NCBI GenBank assembly: GCA_001411745.2 | Contig: LIQB01000003.2 | Span: 81,743-145,742 of the forward strand | From: Psychrobacter glacincola | Lineage (GTDB): Bacteria > Pseudomonadota > Gammaproteobacteria > Pseudomonadales > Moraxellaceae | DNA: 64,000 bases | Direction: 5' to 3' | Part shown: one piece after another, positions 17,814-27,979 of the stretch | Layout of the letters: the number at the start of each line of letters is the position of its first letter | Numbering within the stretch: the stretch's first letter is position 1 | Made by a program: the position numbers and the translations under genes | The notes under the pieces: model-generated | The model's input: only the letters and a program-made list of their open reading frames with translations | Database searches by the model: none | Told to the model about the DNA's origin: nothing

Positions 17814-19247
17814 ATGATTAGTGTTTTTGATTTATTTAAAATTGGTATTGGCCCATCAAGCTCACACACGGTAGGACCCATGGTCGCCGCCAATCTTTTT
17901 TTGGGCTCATTAACCAAGCAAACAGAGCTGACGGCTATTACAGGCGTTGAAATTGAGCTTTATGGCTCTTTGGCAGCCACAGGCAAAGGGCATGCAACCG
18001 ATACTGCTATATTGTTAGGGCTGCTTGGGCATGCTCCTAGTACGATCGATACCCGTTTGACCAGTCAATATTTGTCACCGATTTTTTCAGACAAACAGCT
18101 CAATATAGCAGGCACGCATGTTATTGCCTTTGAGACAGAGCGCGATATTCACTGGTATGACGAAACCGTTTTGCCCTACCATCCTAATGCCTTGACTATC
18201 CGTGCATTATTGACCGACGGCAGTCATTATCAACAAACCTATTATTCGGTAGGTGGCGGCTTTGTTATCAATGAAGAAGATGCCACCAATCCGGATGAAG
18301 ATAACGCCACGCCGACCATTGCCGCCATTCCTTACCCCTTTAACAGCGCCGCAGAATTGCTGGAGCAATGTCGTCAACACCATTTAAGCGTTAGTGAATT
18401 GGTATTGGCAAATGAATGTCATTACCGCAATCAATCAGAAGTTTTTGCTTATTTAGACTCTATTTGGGAGTCAATGCAGGACTGCGTGACGCGAGGCTGT
18501 CAAAACAGTGGCATATTGCCTGGAGGCTTGGATGTAAAACGCCGTGCCCAAGCATTACATCTACAATTGTGCGCCGAGAAAAACCAACCCATTACCAAAA
18601 ATGACAAACTCGCTGCCATGGACTGGATTGATTTATATGCCTTGGCGGTCAATGAAGAAAATGCCAATGGCGGAAATGTCGTCACTGCCCCCACCAACGG
18701 TGCAGCAGGTATTATTCCTGCAGTCATGCATTACTATCGTGACTTTTTATCAAGCTATAGCCAAGATGGTGCACGCAAGTTTTTGTTAAATGCGACTGCT
18801 ATTGGCAGCTTAATCAAACAAAATGCCTCCATCTCTGGTGCTGAAGTTGGTTGCCAAGGTGAAGTTGGTTCTGCTTGTGCCATGGCAGCTTCTGCATTGG
18901 CAGAAATCTTGGGCGGTGATCCAGCTAAATGCCTTAATGCGGCTGAGATTGGTATCGAACATAACTTAGGTCTGACATGCGACCCTGTAGGCGGTCTAGT
19001 GCAAGTGCCTTGTATCGAGCGCAATGCCATGGGCGCAGTTAAAGCTGTCAATGCGGCGCGACTTGCTTGCCGTGGTAATGGACAGCACTTTGTATCTTTA
19101 GATAAAGTGATTGAAACCATGAAAGTCACTGGTGCGGATATGCTAGATAAATACAAAGAAACCTCACGAGGCGGTCTTGCCGTTTATGCAGACAATCGAA
19201 TCCCTACTGCCACTCATGGCGTCAGTGTAAAATATAGTCAGTGCTAG
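17814..19247 (+). CDS. sdaA: L-serine ammonia-lyase (L-serine dehydratase), iron-sulfur type
   Basis: This single-chain L-serine dehydratase (477 residues) deaminates serine to pyruvate and ammonia. The beta-type domain is N-terminal ([20 protein letters not shown] at 3-22). The alpha-type domain follows with [54 protein letters not shown] and RLACRGNG, whose cysteines ligate the oxygen-labile 4Fe-4S cluster. The length and one-chain form match the proteobacterial SdaA class. Start ATG has a weak GGTAAG upstream. It is monocistronic and followed by a strong terminator. Confidence 0.94.
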   Translation: MISVFDLFKIGIGPSSSHTVGPMVAANLFLGSLTKQTELTAITGVEIELYGSLAATGKGHATDTAILLGLLGHAPSTIDTRLTSQYLSPIFSDKQLNIAGTHVIAFETERDIHWYDETVLPYHPNALTIRALLTDGSHYQQTYYSVGGGFVINEEDATNPDEDNATPTIAAIPYPFNSAAELLEQCRQHHLSVSELVLANECHYRNQSEVFAYLDSIWESMQDCVTRGCQNSGILPGGLDVKRRAQALHLQLCAEKNQPITKNDKLAAMDWIDLYALAVNEENANGGNVVTAPTNGAAGIIPAVMHYYRDFLSSYSQDGARKFLLNATAIGSLIKQNASISGAEVGCQGEVGSACAMAASALAEILGGDPAKCLNAAEIGIEHNLGLTCDPVGGLVQVPCIERNAMGAVKAVNAARLACRGNGQHFVSLDKVIETMKVTGADMLDKYKETSRGGLAVYADNRIPTATHGVSVKYSQC

Positions 19248-19343
19248 AGCGTTTTCTAAATTCGATTGACTGTTATCTAAATGGGGATACATTCTGACAT
19301 AACGATTGTTTAATATAGCTTATCCTGACATCACATTCCCAAG

Positions 19344-19408
19344 TATTTGACCAAAATAAAAAAGACCCCTAATTCTGTATTAGGGGTCTTTTTTATTTTG
19401 GTCAAATA
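19344..19408. terminator. Bidirectional terminator after sdaA
   Basis: An almost perfect 30-base inverted repeat: TATTTGACCAAAATAAAAAA and GACCCCTAAT on one arm, complement on the other, around a five-base loop. It serves sdaA and the convergent lipoprotein gene. Confidence 0.94.
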
Positions 19409-19439
19409 TGCTCATTAACTAGACATGCTCAATGATTCA

Positions 19440-19838
19440 TTACTCAGCTGTTTTTGAAACCACTTCGTTTAGAATCCAAACTGGCTTGGCCATGTTAGTA
19501 TTTTCATCCATCATTACTTCTTGGCGAACATCTAGAACATAACGATAGTTTGGCTCATAAGTGAAGCCCTGAATATTGCCGTTTAAAGGTGTGTAGTTTT
19601 TCTGATAAGTCTGACGATACTGTAAGCATTCTGCTTCAACTTTAGTACCCTCAGCTGTTGACAGCTCACAGACGGCTTTCAGTGGTGCTACTTCTATCTC
19701 AAAACTTGGAATGTTAACCACTTTAACATTCATAGGTTGCCCATCGACAACCATCGTACGTTCGTTATCCATACCCATGGTAGAGCAACCTGACAGGGCA
19801 AAGGCGGTCATTACTGCTGCAAGTACTAATTTTTTCAT
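19440..19838 (-). CDS. Lipoprotein with DUF4377-like C-terminal part
   Basis: A 132-residue lipoprotein. The N-terminus MKKLVLAAVMTAFALSGC is a type II signal peptide with lipobox LSGC; Cys18 would be the lipidated residue. The mature protein has a pair of cysteines in AVCELS and AECLQYRQ, and the segment NGNIQGFTYEPNYRYVLDVRQE resembles the core of DUF4377 proteins, where a conserved IEGFxYExGYxYxL pattern occurs. Localisation is likely periplasmic face of the outer membrane. An AGGATTTAATA precedes the ATG. The role is unknown. Confidence 0.8.
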   Translation of the reverse strand: MKKLVLAAVMTAFALSGCSTMGMDNERTMVVDGQPMNVKVVNIPSFEIEVAPLKAVCELSTAEGTKVEAECLQYRQTYQKNYTPLNGNIQGFTYEPNYRYVLDVRQEVMMDENTNMAKPVWILNEVVSKTAE

Positions 19839-20293
19839 TATTAAATCCTCAGTTAATGGTCATAAATACATTATTGATAGTTTGAGATTATTGTTTTGGA
19901 CACATCATACTGGTAAATATATTTTAAAAATATCAGTCAATTTTTTCGATGGGTGTAATGCTACTGTCGATATGGAGCCAAGCAAGAGTATTCACCTGAT
20001 TTAGCTTTACCGAATAAACCTATTACGTCTCAATAATGTCGTCTATTGTTTGTTTACTAAGGTCAGTATAGAGCGCAACTCGTCTTCTGCTCTATAACTG
20101 CTTTGTAAAGTAACGTCAGCTTTTGCAACTGATGTTAATGCAACGTATGAAATAACAGGGTAAATTGATACATACTTATTGACACGTACTTAATGTGCAC
20201 AATAAAAAGCCAGAGCAATACATGCTCTGGCTTGATGATAAATAGACCAAGAAAAAATGATTGGCTTTAGTTTTTAATAATTATCAATAGTTT
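19839..20293. other. Intergenic region between lipoprotein gene and argJ
   Basis: About 455 AT-rich bases. The left part should hold the lipoprotein promoter; the right part holds the argJ terminator at 20207-20233. No gene is supported. Confidence 0.55.
20207..20233 (-). terminator. Terminator of argJ
   Basis: On the minus strand AAGCCAGAGC and GCTCTGGCTT pair around a seven-base loop and are followed by TTTATT, about 60 bases after the argJ stop codon. Confidence 0.85.
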
Positions 20294-21517
20294 TTAACTG
20301 CGATAATCCGCATTAATTTTGACGTAGTCATAGGACAAATCACAAGTATAAACGGTGTCACTGGCATCACCGCGAGCAAGATCGATATGAATAGTAATCT
20401 CTGGGCGACTCATAACGGTCTTACCTGCCGCTTCCGTATAACTAGGTGCAACACCACCATTCTGGCAAATCATGACTTCATCTAGATAGACATCCACTTG
20501 TTCCGTATCCAAGTCTTCGATACCAGCATAACCCACTGCCGCTAAGATACGACCCCAGTTGGCATCGCTAGCAAAGAAAGCGGTTTTGACCAACGGTGAA
20601 TGCGCGACCGCATATGCCACATCGCAGCACTCTTGCGTTGTCTTGCCACCAGTGACGTTGACGGTCATAAACTTGGTAGCACCCTCGCCATCACGTACGA
20701 TTAATTGCGCCAGACGGACAAATACCTCGGTCAGAGCCGAAAATATAGCCTGATAATGCGGATGTTCTGGACTATCAATGATATCTGAGCTGGTAGCACC
20801 CGTGGCGATCAACACACAGCAATCATTGGTTGAAGTGTCGCCATCGACAGTGATGCGGTTAAAAGACTGCTCATTAATGGCACTTAGCATTTCTTGTAAT
20901 AGGTCAGCAGCGATATTAGCATCAGTTGCCACATAACCCAGCATGGTTGCCATATTAGGGCGTATCATGCCTGAGCCTTTCGACATACCCGTTATATGAT
21001 AGCTAACACCCGCCACGTCGATTTTTTGGCTAGCGAGCTTCGGAATCGTATCTGTGGTGCGAATACCATTCGCCGCGGCAAGCCAATTATCAGCCCCCAA
21101 ATTGGCAAGTGCATGATCTAAGCCCGCGATGACCGCATCGCTATTTAATGGCTCGCCAATGACACCCGTCGAGAATGGCAATATTGCATTACTATCCACG
21201 CCAGCCTTACTCGCCAGAGCGGCACAGATATCAACGGCTCGACGTTTGCCATCAGCACCCGTCCCAGCATTAGCATTACCTGTGTTAGTGACCAAATAAC
21301 GCGGACTCATCTTGGCAAAATGCTCGCGCAATACCCTTACAGGCGCTGCACAAAAGGTGTTTTTGGTGGTCACAACCGCAGTGGTCGCGGTATCAGCGAT
21401 CTCAATCAGTACTAAATCATCTCGGTCTTTATAGCGTACGCCTGCGGCAGTGGCGCTTAGCTTGATTCCTTCGATAGGATAAATAATATCAGGTACTGCA
21501 ACATTTCCGACTGCCAT
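20294..21517 (-). CDS. argJ: Bifunctional glutamate N-acetyltransferase / N-acetylglutamate synthase
   Basis: ArgJ recycles the acetyl group from N-acetylornithine to glutamate in arginine synthesis, and some forms also use acetyl-CoA. The protein (407 residues) has the self-cleavage motif KGSGMIRPNMATML with nucleophile Thr191, which splits the chain into alpha and beta subunits. The N-terminal VTNTGNANAGTG and the C-terminal region around AAVGYAGIEDLD are typical. Start ATG has an AAGGATTAAACC upstream. It lies 127 bases downstream of xthA on the same strand. Confidence 0.95.
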   Translation of the reverse strand: MAVGNVAVPDIIYPIEGIKLSATAAGVRYKDRDDLVLIEIADTATTAVVTTKNTFCAAPVRVLREHFAKMSPRYLVTNTGNANAGTGADGKRRAVDICAALASKAGVDSNAILPFSTGVIGEPLNSDAVIAGLDHALANLGADNWLAAANGIRTTDTIPKLASQKIDVAGVSYHITGMSKGSGMIRPNMATMLGYVATDANIAADLLQEMLSAINEQSFNRITVDGDTSTNDCCVLIATGATSSDIIDSPEHPHYQAIFSALTEVFVRLAQLIVRDGEGATKFMTVNVTGGKTTQECCDVAYAVAHSPLVKTAFFASDANWGRILAAVGYAGIEDLDTEQVDVYLDEVMICQNGGVAPSYTEAAGKTVMSRPEITIHIDLARGDASDTVYTCDLSYDYVKINADYRS

Positions 21518-21644
21518 GGTTTAATCCTTATTGTGAAATTTTTATCATTATTTATAACGGTTGATGCGATAAATACTGAGGCGCGTTGAGCCTTCAACCA
21601 TGAGGCTACTGCTGCTGAAGTGTCAAACACGACCTATATAAATA

Positions 21645-22469
21645 TTACCGTTTTTTTAAATCAAATGCCGACCAAATTGGCGCATGATCAGACGGTTTTT
21701 CCATCGCCCGTAGCTCATAGCTAATACCAGCATCAACACAGGCCTCAACAAGATCCGAGCTGCACAAAATATGATCGATACGCAAGCCACGTTTCGGCTC
21801 ATCATTGAACCCACGACTGCGATAATCAAACCAGCTATATAGCTCTGTGCTCTCTGGATAATGTAAGCGATAGGTATCTGTCAGCTCGCGTGACATCAGC
21901 GCCGCATACCACTCACGTTCTTCTGGTAAAAATGAGGTCTTTCTATTTTTCAACCAGCGCTTAGCATTGACGTCGCCGATGCCAATATCAGTATCTTCTG
22001 GGGCAATATTCATATCTCCCATGATAACAAGCGAGCGACCTTCCGCCTTCAAAGTGTCGATATATGCCATCAAATCTGCATAATAAGCGCGCTTCATCGG
22101 GAATTTGGTCGGATGATCTTGGCTTTCGCCTTGTGGAAAATAGCCATTGAGTACATCAATCTCACGACCGTCAAATTCATAGCGGGCATGAATAAAACGC
22201 TTCTGTGCCTCGTCATCTTCACCAGGGAAACCCTTTTGCACAAATATAGGTGCAACCTTGGATAGTAATGCCACGCCATAATGGGCTTTTTGACCAAAGT
22301 ACTCTACGTGATAGCCCAGACTCTCTATGTTTTCTAGGGGGAATTGCTCATCATGTACTTTGGTTTCCTGTAGACCCATCACATCAGGATCGATCACTTC
22401 TCGCACGGCCTCAAGCTGATGTTGACGAGCGCGAATACCATTGATATTAAAACTGACAAAACGGGTCAT
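21645..22469 (-). CDS. xthA: exodeoxyribonuclease III
   Basis: This Mg-dependent AP endonuclease/exonuclease (274 residues) works in base excision repair. Markers in order are [10 protein letters not shown] near residue 6, the metal-binding Glu in GLQETKVHD at about 35, [13 protein letters not shown] in the middle with the catalytic Asp/Asn pair, RIDHILCS, and the C-terminal [11 protein letters not shown] with the catalytic His. The long xthA-type form is slightly longer than 268 residues. Start ATG has a TAGGATAATTT upstream on the minus strand. Confidence 0.95.
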   Translation of the reverse strand: MTRFVSFNINGIRARQHQLEAVREVIDPDVMGLQETKVHDEQFPLENIESLGYHVEYFGQKAHYGVALLSKVAPIFVQKGFPGEDDEAQKRFIHARYEFDGREIDVLNGYFPQGESQDHPTKFPMKRAYYADLMAYIDTLKAEGRSLVIMGDMNIAPEDTDIGIGDVNAKRWLKNRKTSFLPEEREWYAALMSRELTDTYRLHYPESTELYSWFDYRSRGFNDEPKRGLRIDHILCSSDLVEACVDAGISYELRAMEKPSDHAPIWSAFDLKKR

Positions 22470-22690
22470 AAATTATCCTATACTAATTGATGAAAATACG
22501 GTGCTAATATAAAGAAATGGGCTATGAAAGTGCATAATCCACTATCATAACAGACGTCGACCGACCTAACTGTTGCGCGCCCTGATATCTTAAGCTAGAG
22601 TAGTTGTGGTTAATATGGCTGCTATCAAATTTTGGCCATCGAATCATGAACATCGAACAATATTTACTAAAACAATGACCGAGCATCTTT

Positions 22691-23281
22691 ATGATAAAAA
22701 ATAACAGCAAAAATACAAACACAGTGGCAAGTGTAGACGGCGAATGTGTGCCATTGTTTACCAAAAATTATAATGTCTATATTAACCATACTGATGCAGG
22801 CGGTATAGTCTACCATGCCAATCATTTGGTTTTTTTTGAAAACTGCCGCCGTGATTGGTTTGGGGAACTGAATTTAAATGGGTATTTTTTGCAGACTGAC
22901 GATGGAGAAATCCAGCATTTTGTCGTCAGTCAAGCAGACTTGCAATACAAAAGAGCTATTTTGTTAGATGAAGTCATCAGTGTGCGCATCGATAAAGTCG
23001 AGTTAAAACCTGCCAGCATTATCTTTTACCAGAGCATTCATCGTCACAGCCCAGACAGCATTTCTTCTGATTATGCTAATAGCAATGCTAATGCTAGCAG
23101 CTTATTAAGTAGTGGCAAAATTGTCATTGCTTGTGTGCAAAACCAAGTCAAAACCAAACCGCTATCCAATAGTAAGGCAGATACTGCGGTTGCTAGTGCC
23201 ACGCCCATGCGCCCTATTCGTGTTCCAAAGCATTTACGCGATGCCATTGAGCAAGCGATCCACGAGCAGTTGGATACTTAG
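22691..23281 (+). CDS. Hotdog-fold acyl-CoA thioesterase, YbgC-like
   Basis: A 196-residue protein whose first 115 residues form a 4-hydroxybenzoyl-CoA thioesterase domain. The catalytic Asp lies in NHTDAGGIVYHANHLVFFENCRRDWF, and the following FVVSQADLQYKRAILLDE fits the long strand of the hotdog fold. The family hydrolyses acyl-CoA thioesters in the cytoplasm. The second half contains a Ser/Asn-rich insertion (about 120-142) and a Thr/Ala-rich linker before a helical tail. It is not next to tol-pal genes as the E. coli YbgC is. The stop codon overlaps the first unit of a 15-base tandem repeat. The ribosome binding site is weak. Confidence 0.85.
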   Translation: MIKNNSKNTNTVASVDGECVPLFTKNYNVYINHTDAGGIVYHANHLVFFENCRRDWFGELNLNGYFLQTDDGEIQHFVVSQADLQYKRAILLDEVISVRIDKVELKPASIIFYQSIHRHSPDSISSDYANSNANASSLLSSGKIVIACVQNQVKTKPLSNSKADTAVASATPMRPIRVPKHLRDAIEQAIHEQLDT

Positions 23282-23345
23282 TGGTTGGATAATTAGTAGT
23301 TAGATACTTAATGGTTGAATAATTAGTGGCTGAATAATTAGTGAT
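23278..23345 (+). repeat. 15-bp degenerate tandem repeat
   Basis: Four consecutive 15-base units begin at 23278, 23293, 23308 and 23323: TTAGTGGTTGGATAA, TTAGTAGTTAGATAC, TTAATGGTTGAATAA and TTAGTGGCTGAATAA. A partial fifth unit TTAGTGATAATGA follows. The last coding bases of the thioesterase (AGTTGGATAC) look like a further unit, so the array probably grew by slippage out of the gene's end. Confidence 0.85.
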
Positions 23346-23353
23346 AATGACTT

Positions 23354-24223
23354 ATGCATCTTCATAATAATAAACCGATACTGATATTCGAGAATATTCA
23401 GGTACACAGTAAACGTACAGCCAGCATACCTGCCTATAATGAGAATAAGGTTGGCGATAAAAGTATTAATAACAAAAATATGGAAGCCACAACATCTGCG
23501 CTATCTACCATTTGTCAAAGATGGATCAGCAAACTAAGACCAAACACTGTCTCTCAGCCAATCATACCTGCTCGTCAACGATTATTAATCGATGGCGCCA
23601 CAGGCAAGCTGTTAGCAGGTCAAGTAACCGTGTTGACAGGCGCTTCTGGTAGTGGTAAATCGGTATTATTACGGGTATTGGCTGGGCTATTGCCCATGAG
23701 TAGCGGCAATGTGTATTTGCGCCGTGATGACGGATCAACCAATAGTGCTTATTATAGTATCCATGATACTGCACCGATACAGTGGCGCATGAATGTTGCC
23801 CTACTCGCACAGCACCCACAATTATTAGAAGGCAGTGTACTTGAGAACTTGCAAATGCCTTATCAGCTACAAGCGCATCAGCACCTTGACTTTGATATCG
23901 ACTGGCATATCGCACAGCTTGAGCAATTGCAACGCAGCGCTGACTTTTTGCAGCAAGAAGTCTATCATCTATCGGGCGGCGAGCGGCAACTGGTCAACAC
24001 GTTACGCCTCTTACAATTGAACCCACGGGTGTTGTTACTAGATGAGCCTACTGCGGCCCTAGACAGTGACACATCAGCCCAGCTCGTCAATCTACTCATG
24101 AATTGGTTACAGGCAGATAAGCAGCGTACATTACTGTGGGTAACTCACGATACACAAGACATCATGCCGTTAGCCGATCAGCATTGGCAGATGCAAGCAG
24201 GGGTATTAACTGAGATATTCTAA
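23354..24223 (+). CDS. fetA: ABC transporter ATP-binding protein, FetA-like
   Basis: A cytoplasmic ABC ATPase of 289 residues: Walker A GASGSGKS at 96-103, Q-loop near LLAQHP at 151-156, signature LSGGERQ at 206-212, Walker B VLLLDEPTA at 226-234 and H-loop WVTHDTQD. It pairs with the FetB permease gene downstream; in E. coli FetAB is tied to iron export and oxidative stress resistance. The usual first strand (ILIFENIQV) is separated from the next (RLLIDGATG) by about 55 low-complexity residues, making this longer than the usual 225. The start has no good ribosome binding site; an internal ATG at 23480 is possible but would delete the first strand. Confidence 0.85.
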   Translation: MHLHNNKPILIFENIQVHSKRTASIPAYNENKVGDKSINNKNMEATTSALSTICQRWISKLRPNTVSQPIIPARQRLLIDGATGKLLAGQVTVLTGASGSGKSVLLRVLAGLLPMSSGNVYLRRDDGSTNSAYYSIHDTAPIQWRMNVALLAQHPQLLEGSVLENLQMPYQLQAHQHLDFDIDWHIAQLEQLQRSADFLQQEVYHLSGGERQLVNTLRLLQLNPRVLLLDEPTAALDSDTSAQLVNLLMNWLQADKQRTLLWVTHDTQDIMPLADQHWQMQAGVLTEIF

Positions 24224-24323
24224 CGTTGAGTTAAGACTGTCATGTCACTCTTTAAGATGACTTTTCTTAACAAATTCGCATTAACGTCTATCTTATATTC
24301 GTCAGTTTATATAATGAGCCACT

Positions 24324-25115
24324 ATGAGCCGTACAGATGATATACAAGTATTTTTAACTTACGGTGATATTGCCCTTGCCAGCAGCTTAATTATCATCGT
24401 TCTTATTATCTCTTGGCGGTTACGCTTACAGCTGACCAAAACGCTGTTAATCGCGGCTATCCGCACGGTGCTCCAGCTTAGTTTTATCGGTTTAATATTG
24501 GCATGGATTTTCGCTCGTGAACAGTGGTATGAAGTCCTGTTAATTTTGACCATTATGACCTTGATTGCAGGCGCTGCTGCCAAAAATCGCGTCAAACGTA
24601 GCTATAAAGGTTTGTTAACTGACACTTTGCTGGCAGTAAGCGCTTCGGCTATATTAGTCACTGCCATAGCCATCATGATTATTTTAAAGGTACAGCCTTG
24701 GTACACACCGCAATTCGTTATTCCTATATTGGGGCTAATATTGGGCAACTCGCTCACCGCTATCTCATTGACCAGCAACCAGTTAATTGAATCTTTTCAT
24801 GAACAGCAAGGACGTATAGAGATGATGCTCAGCCTATCTGCTCGCCCATTTGAAGCAGTGCATGAGCTAATACGCGCCGCCATTGTCAATGGCATGACTC
24901 CGACGCTGAACTCTATGCTAGTCGTCGGTATTGTTAGCTTGCCCGGAATGATGACGGGTCAAATATTGGCTGGCGCTGACCCCACTCAAGCGATTCGCTA
25001 TCAGATAGTCACTATGTTTTTGATATGTGTGAGCAGTACGCTCGGCTGTACAATCAGCGCTTTACTCATTTATCGACGCTTTTTTAATAAAAACAAGCAG
25101 CTGATATTACCTTAA
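24324..25115 (+). CDS. fetB: ABC transporter permease, FetB-like
   Basis: A 263-residue membrane protein of the UPF0014/FetB family with about seven hydrophobic segments. Family landmarks are RLQLTKTLLIAAIRTVLQLSFIG, VIPILGLILGNSLTAISLT, and ALIRAAIVNGMTPTLNSMLVVGIVSLPGMMTGQILAG (short parts of a very conserved block). It follows fetA by 100 bases and should form the transport channel of an iron/metal exporter. The tail is basic. The intergenic gap is longer than usual for fetAB but contains no terminator. Confidence 0.9.
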   Translation: MSRTDDIQVFLTYGDIALASSLIIIVLIISWRLRLQLTKTLLIAAIRTVLQLSFIGLILAWIFAREQWYEVLLILTIMTLIAGAAAKNRVKRSYKGLLTDTLLAVSASAILVTAIAIMIILKVQPWYTPQFVIPILGLILGNSLTAISLTSNQLIESFHEQQGRIEMMLSLSARPFEAVHELIRAAIVNGMTPTLNSMLVVGIVSLPGMMTGQILAGADPTQAIRYQIVTMFLICVSSTLGCTISALLIYRRFFNKNKQLILP

Positions 25116-25681
25116 TAATTGAGCATAACTGCATTCAGTTGGAGTGCTGACAAATCTATAGTTGATATATTGATGTTGGCTATGATAATTTTTCGTTTAA
25201 CTCATCCCTCTATACTCATTCATTTCTATACTTATTAAGCGGCAAATAGCGTATCTTAAGTGACAAACAGCGCAACTACCCAGTCACGTGAAATTCCATA
25301 AAAATCATATTTTTCAGCTTTATTTATGCACTGCTCAGTATTTCATACTAGTATAGTATTTGATGATATTCATGCTACTGTATTGCTTAAATGTATCATT
25401 ATTTTCTGATACCTTAGTGTTAGATAACAGGTAGAGCTTATTTAAGAGTAAAAATGCTCTTATGATTAAGCGATCTGTTCGTTCAATTGACGTCATTATC
25501 CTTTAATAATGATTAAGTCGTTTTGTACGATAGCAATAAAGCCTAGCAGCCAGTCAATAGATAAGGATATTATCACGCTCAGCGGCAAACGGTTTACGTC
25601 AGCGCTGATGTGTTTTATTGACACGGATATGACTGCTTTACGACAGAATTCACCCTATTTTAAACTTCAAGGACGCTGACT
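25116..25681. other. Intergenic region upstream of the first fadD
   Basis: About 565 AT-rich bases without a supported gene. The last 80 bases contain a block (TTGACA at 25618-25623, then GGATATGACTGCT) that is also found upstream of the second fadD; see the findings. No terminator hairpin is clear after fetB. Confidence 0.55.
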
Positions 25682-27379
25682 ATGACGCCGAATAAACCTT
25701 GGCTTGCCCATTATCCTAATGGTGTACCAAAAACTATCAACCCCGATAGATATAGCAGCATCATGGAGCTGTACGAAGAATGCTTTGAGCGCTTTCGTCT
25801 GCACCCTATGAGTATCTGTATGGGCGTGACCCATACCTACGATGATGTTGATAAAGCTTCACTTGCCGTTGCTGCATGGTTGCAGGCGCAGGGGCTGCCT
25901 CAAGGCAGTGTGGTTGCACTCATGATGCCAAACGTGCCACAATATCTGCCAACGATGATTGGTATTTTGCGAGCGGGCTACGTTTGTACCCCAGTTAACC
26001 CACTTTATACTGGTCGTGAATTACGCCATCAATTAAATGATTCTGGCGCTCAGGTTATTTTTGTAGTTGATAACTTTGCTCAAGCACTCGAACAAGTCAT
26101 TGATGAGACCAATATTAAGCGTATTGTCCTATCAAAAATGGGCGACATGATGGGCTTAAAAGGTATCTTAGTGAATACCATCATTCGTCAGGTCAAACGC
26201 TTAGTGCCTAAGTACAAGCTGAATGACCCTAAACACGAAGTGACCAAGTTTCCTGATGTGCTGAAGAAAGGCAAAAGCCTTCCTTTCCACAAACCAAAAA
26301 TGCAGTTAGATCAAAAAGCATTTTTACAGTATACAGGTGGCACAACAGGACTATCTAAAGGGGCTATCTTAACGCAGCGCAATATCGTCGCCGCTGCGAT
26401 GCAATCAGAAGCATGGACCAAACCGATTACGTCAGAGATTAATGAGGTCTATATCAATATGGTGATGGCGTTACCGCTCTATCATATTTTTGCCTTTATG
26501 CTCAGTCTACTCGGTATGCGCTCAGGCTACACCTTTATCTTGATTCCTAATCCACGTGATATACCAGGATTTATTAAAACGCTGTCAAAACAGCCGTTCC
26601 ATATATTGCCAGCGGTTAATACCTTGTTTAAAGGCTTACTTGATCATCCAAACTTTAAAGAGTTAGACTTTAGCTCACTACGCATCTCACAAGCAGGTGG
26701 CATGGCAGCAACTGAGCAGACAGCGGCACGCTGGTTAGAAGTCACTGGTTGCGCCATGATTGAAGGTTGGGGTATGACAGAAGGTGTCGCTGTAGGTACC
26801 GCTAACGTCATCACTGATCGCAAGTTCAACGGTACGATTGGTGTGCCTGTATCTAGTGTCGATGTCATTGTCATCGATGATGAAGGCAATCGCGTTGGTG
26901 TCAACGAAGCTGGTGAGATGTGTGTAAAAGGTCCTAACGTAACCTCAGGCTATCTTAACAGAGACAGTAGTGATGACTTTACGGCAGATGGCTACTTTCG
27001 CACTGGCGATATCGTCAGCATGGATGAAAAAGGATACTTTAGATTATTAGACCGTAAAAAAGACATGATTTTGGTTTCAGGCTTCAATGTCTTCCCAAAT
27101 GAGGTTGAATCAGTGATGCTAGATTGTGATGGTATTATTGATTGTGCGGTGATCGGTATTCCCGATGAGCATCAAGGTGAAGCGGTCAAAATTTATATCG
27201 TCCCTGCCGATAACAATGTCACCAAGGACGTCATTAAAGAATTTGCTTTGGACAATATGACTGGCTATAAATGCCCGCGTCATATCGAATTTGTCAGCGA
27301 GTTGCCAAAGAGTAATGTGGGTAAAGTATTACGTCAAAAACTGCGTGAAAAGCATATGTCTGACAACCCACAATTGTAA
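25682..27379 (+). CDS. fadD: Long-chain fatty acid-CoA ligase (copy 1)
   Basis: An adenylate-forming acyl-CoA synthetase of 565 residues that activates fatty acids with ATP and CoA for beta-oxidation or lipid synthesis. The P-loop YTGGTTGLSKGA lies at about 216-228, EGWGMTE follows in the middle, then GYFRTGDI and the hinge region LLDRKKDMILVSGFNVFPNEVE, with the catalytic lysine near the end in PKSNVGKVLRQKL. An AAGGACGCTGACT precedes the ATG. A second, highly similar gene lies 636 bases downstream. Both copies are complete, with no missing catalytic residue. Confidence 0.95.
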   Translation: MTPNKPWLAHYPNGVPKTINPDRYSSIMELYEECFERFRLHPMSICMGVTHTYDDVDKASLAVAAWLQAQGLPQGSVVALMMPNVPQYLPTMIGILRAGYVCTPVNPLYTGRELRHQLNDSGAQVIFVVDNFAQALEQVIDETNIKRIVLSKMGDMMGLKGILVNTIIRQVKRLVPKYKLNDPKHEVTKFPDVLKKGKSLPFHKPKMQLDQKAFLQYTGGTTGLSKGAILTQRNIVAAAMQSEAWTKPITSEINEVYINMVMALPLYHIFAFMLSLLGMRSGYTFILIPNPRDIPGFIKTLSKQPFHILPAVNTLFKGLLDHPNFKELDFSSLRISQAGGMAATEQTAARWLEVTGCAMIEGWGMTEGVAVGTANVITDRKFNGTIGVPVSSVDVIVIDDEGNRVGVNEAGEMCVKGPNVTSGYLNRDSSDDFTADGYFRTGDIVSMDEKGYFRLLDRKKDMILVSGFNVFPNEVESVMLDCDGIIDCAVIGIPDEHQGEAVKIYIVPADNNVTKDVIKEFALDNMTGYKCPRHIEFVSELPKSNVGKVLRQKLREKHMSDNPQL

Positions 27380-27396
27380 ATAAAGAAATCATTATC

Positions 27397-27432
27397 AAAA
27401 GCGTTTTACATCATATGTAGAGCGCTTTTTTT
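27397..27432 (+). terminator. Terminator of fadD copy 1
   Basis: AAAAGCG pairs with CGCTTTT, extended inward by A-T, G-C and wobble pairs, and is followed by a run of T. It lies 18 bases past the stop codon. Confidence 0.75.
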
Positions 27433-27950
27433 ATGTGCATCTATCATTCTTATACAGAAAATCATTAATTTGTAACTATAATGTTAAGGCTTTCACGTAA
27501 TAAATTTTTATATAAAACAGATGATTCTTATAATGTTTCACAAATTTCCAAGGAAAATTCCGTTCGCACCTTTCTACTAACCGCTTATCCTCTATATGGT
27601 TACAACATATATTTTTTGCTTTATCAAACTTAATTATAAACTATCAAGTTCTTGTATAAAAATAACAATATCAATTGTAGTTATGTTAATGTGTTGCCAA
27701 AATAAGTCACGCTATTTTTTATTAGTGTGAGTCGATAGTCGTTCAATTCAGATCAGTTTATGAGCAAGTGGTGCTTTTCTTAGTAAGGATAATAGTAACC
27801 AGCTGTTTACTGTATTTAGACCACTGCTTTTTATAGTGAAATGAGCTTGTAGTTAAATAATTTATATAAAGGTCACCGTATTTTAGCAGTCTGTGAATCG
27901 ATAGGATAGCACGCGACAATCCATTGCTCTCAAGGCGATGATTTATATTG

Positions 27951-27979
27951 TTGACAAGGATGTGACTACTCTTTTATAG
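27951..27979 (+). promoter_or_regulatory. Probable sigma-70 promoter of fadD copy 2
   Basis: TTGACA (27951-27956), a 17-base spacer and TTATAG (27974-27979). The first part aligns with TTGACACGGATATGACTGCT upstream of copy 1, although copy 1 lacks a good -10 box at the same spacing. The start codon is 36 bases downstream. Confidence 0.55.
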
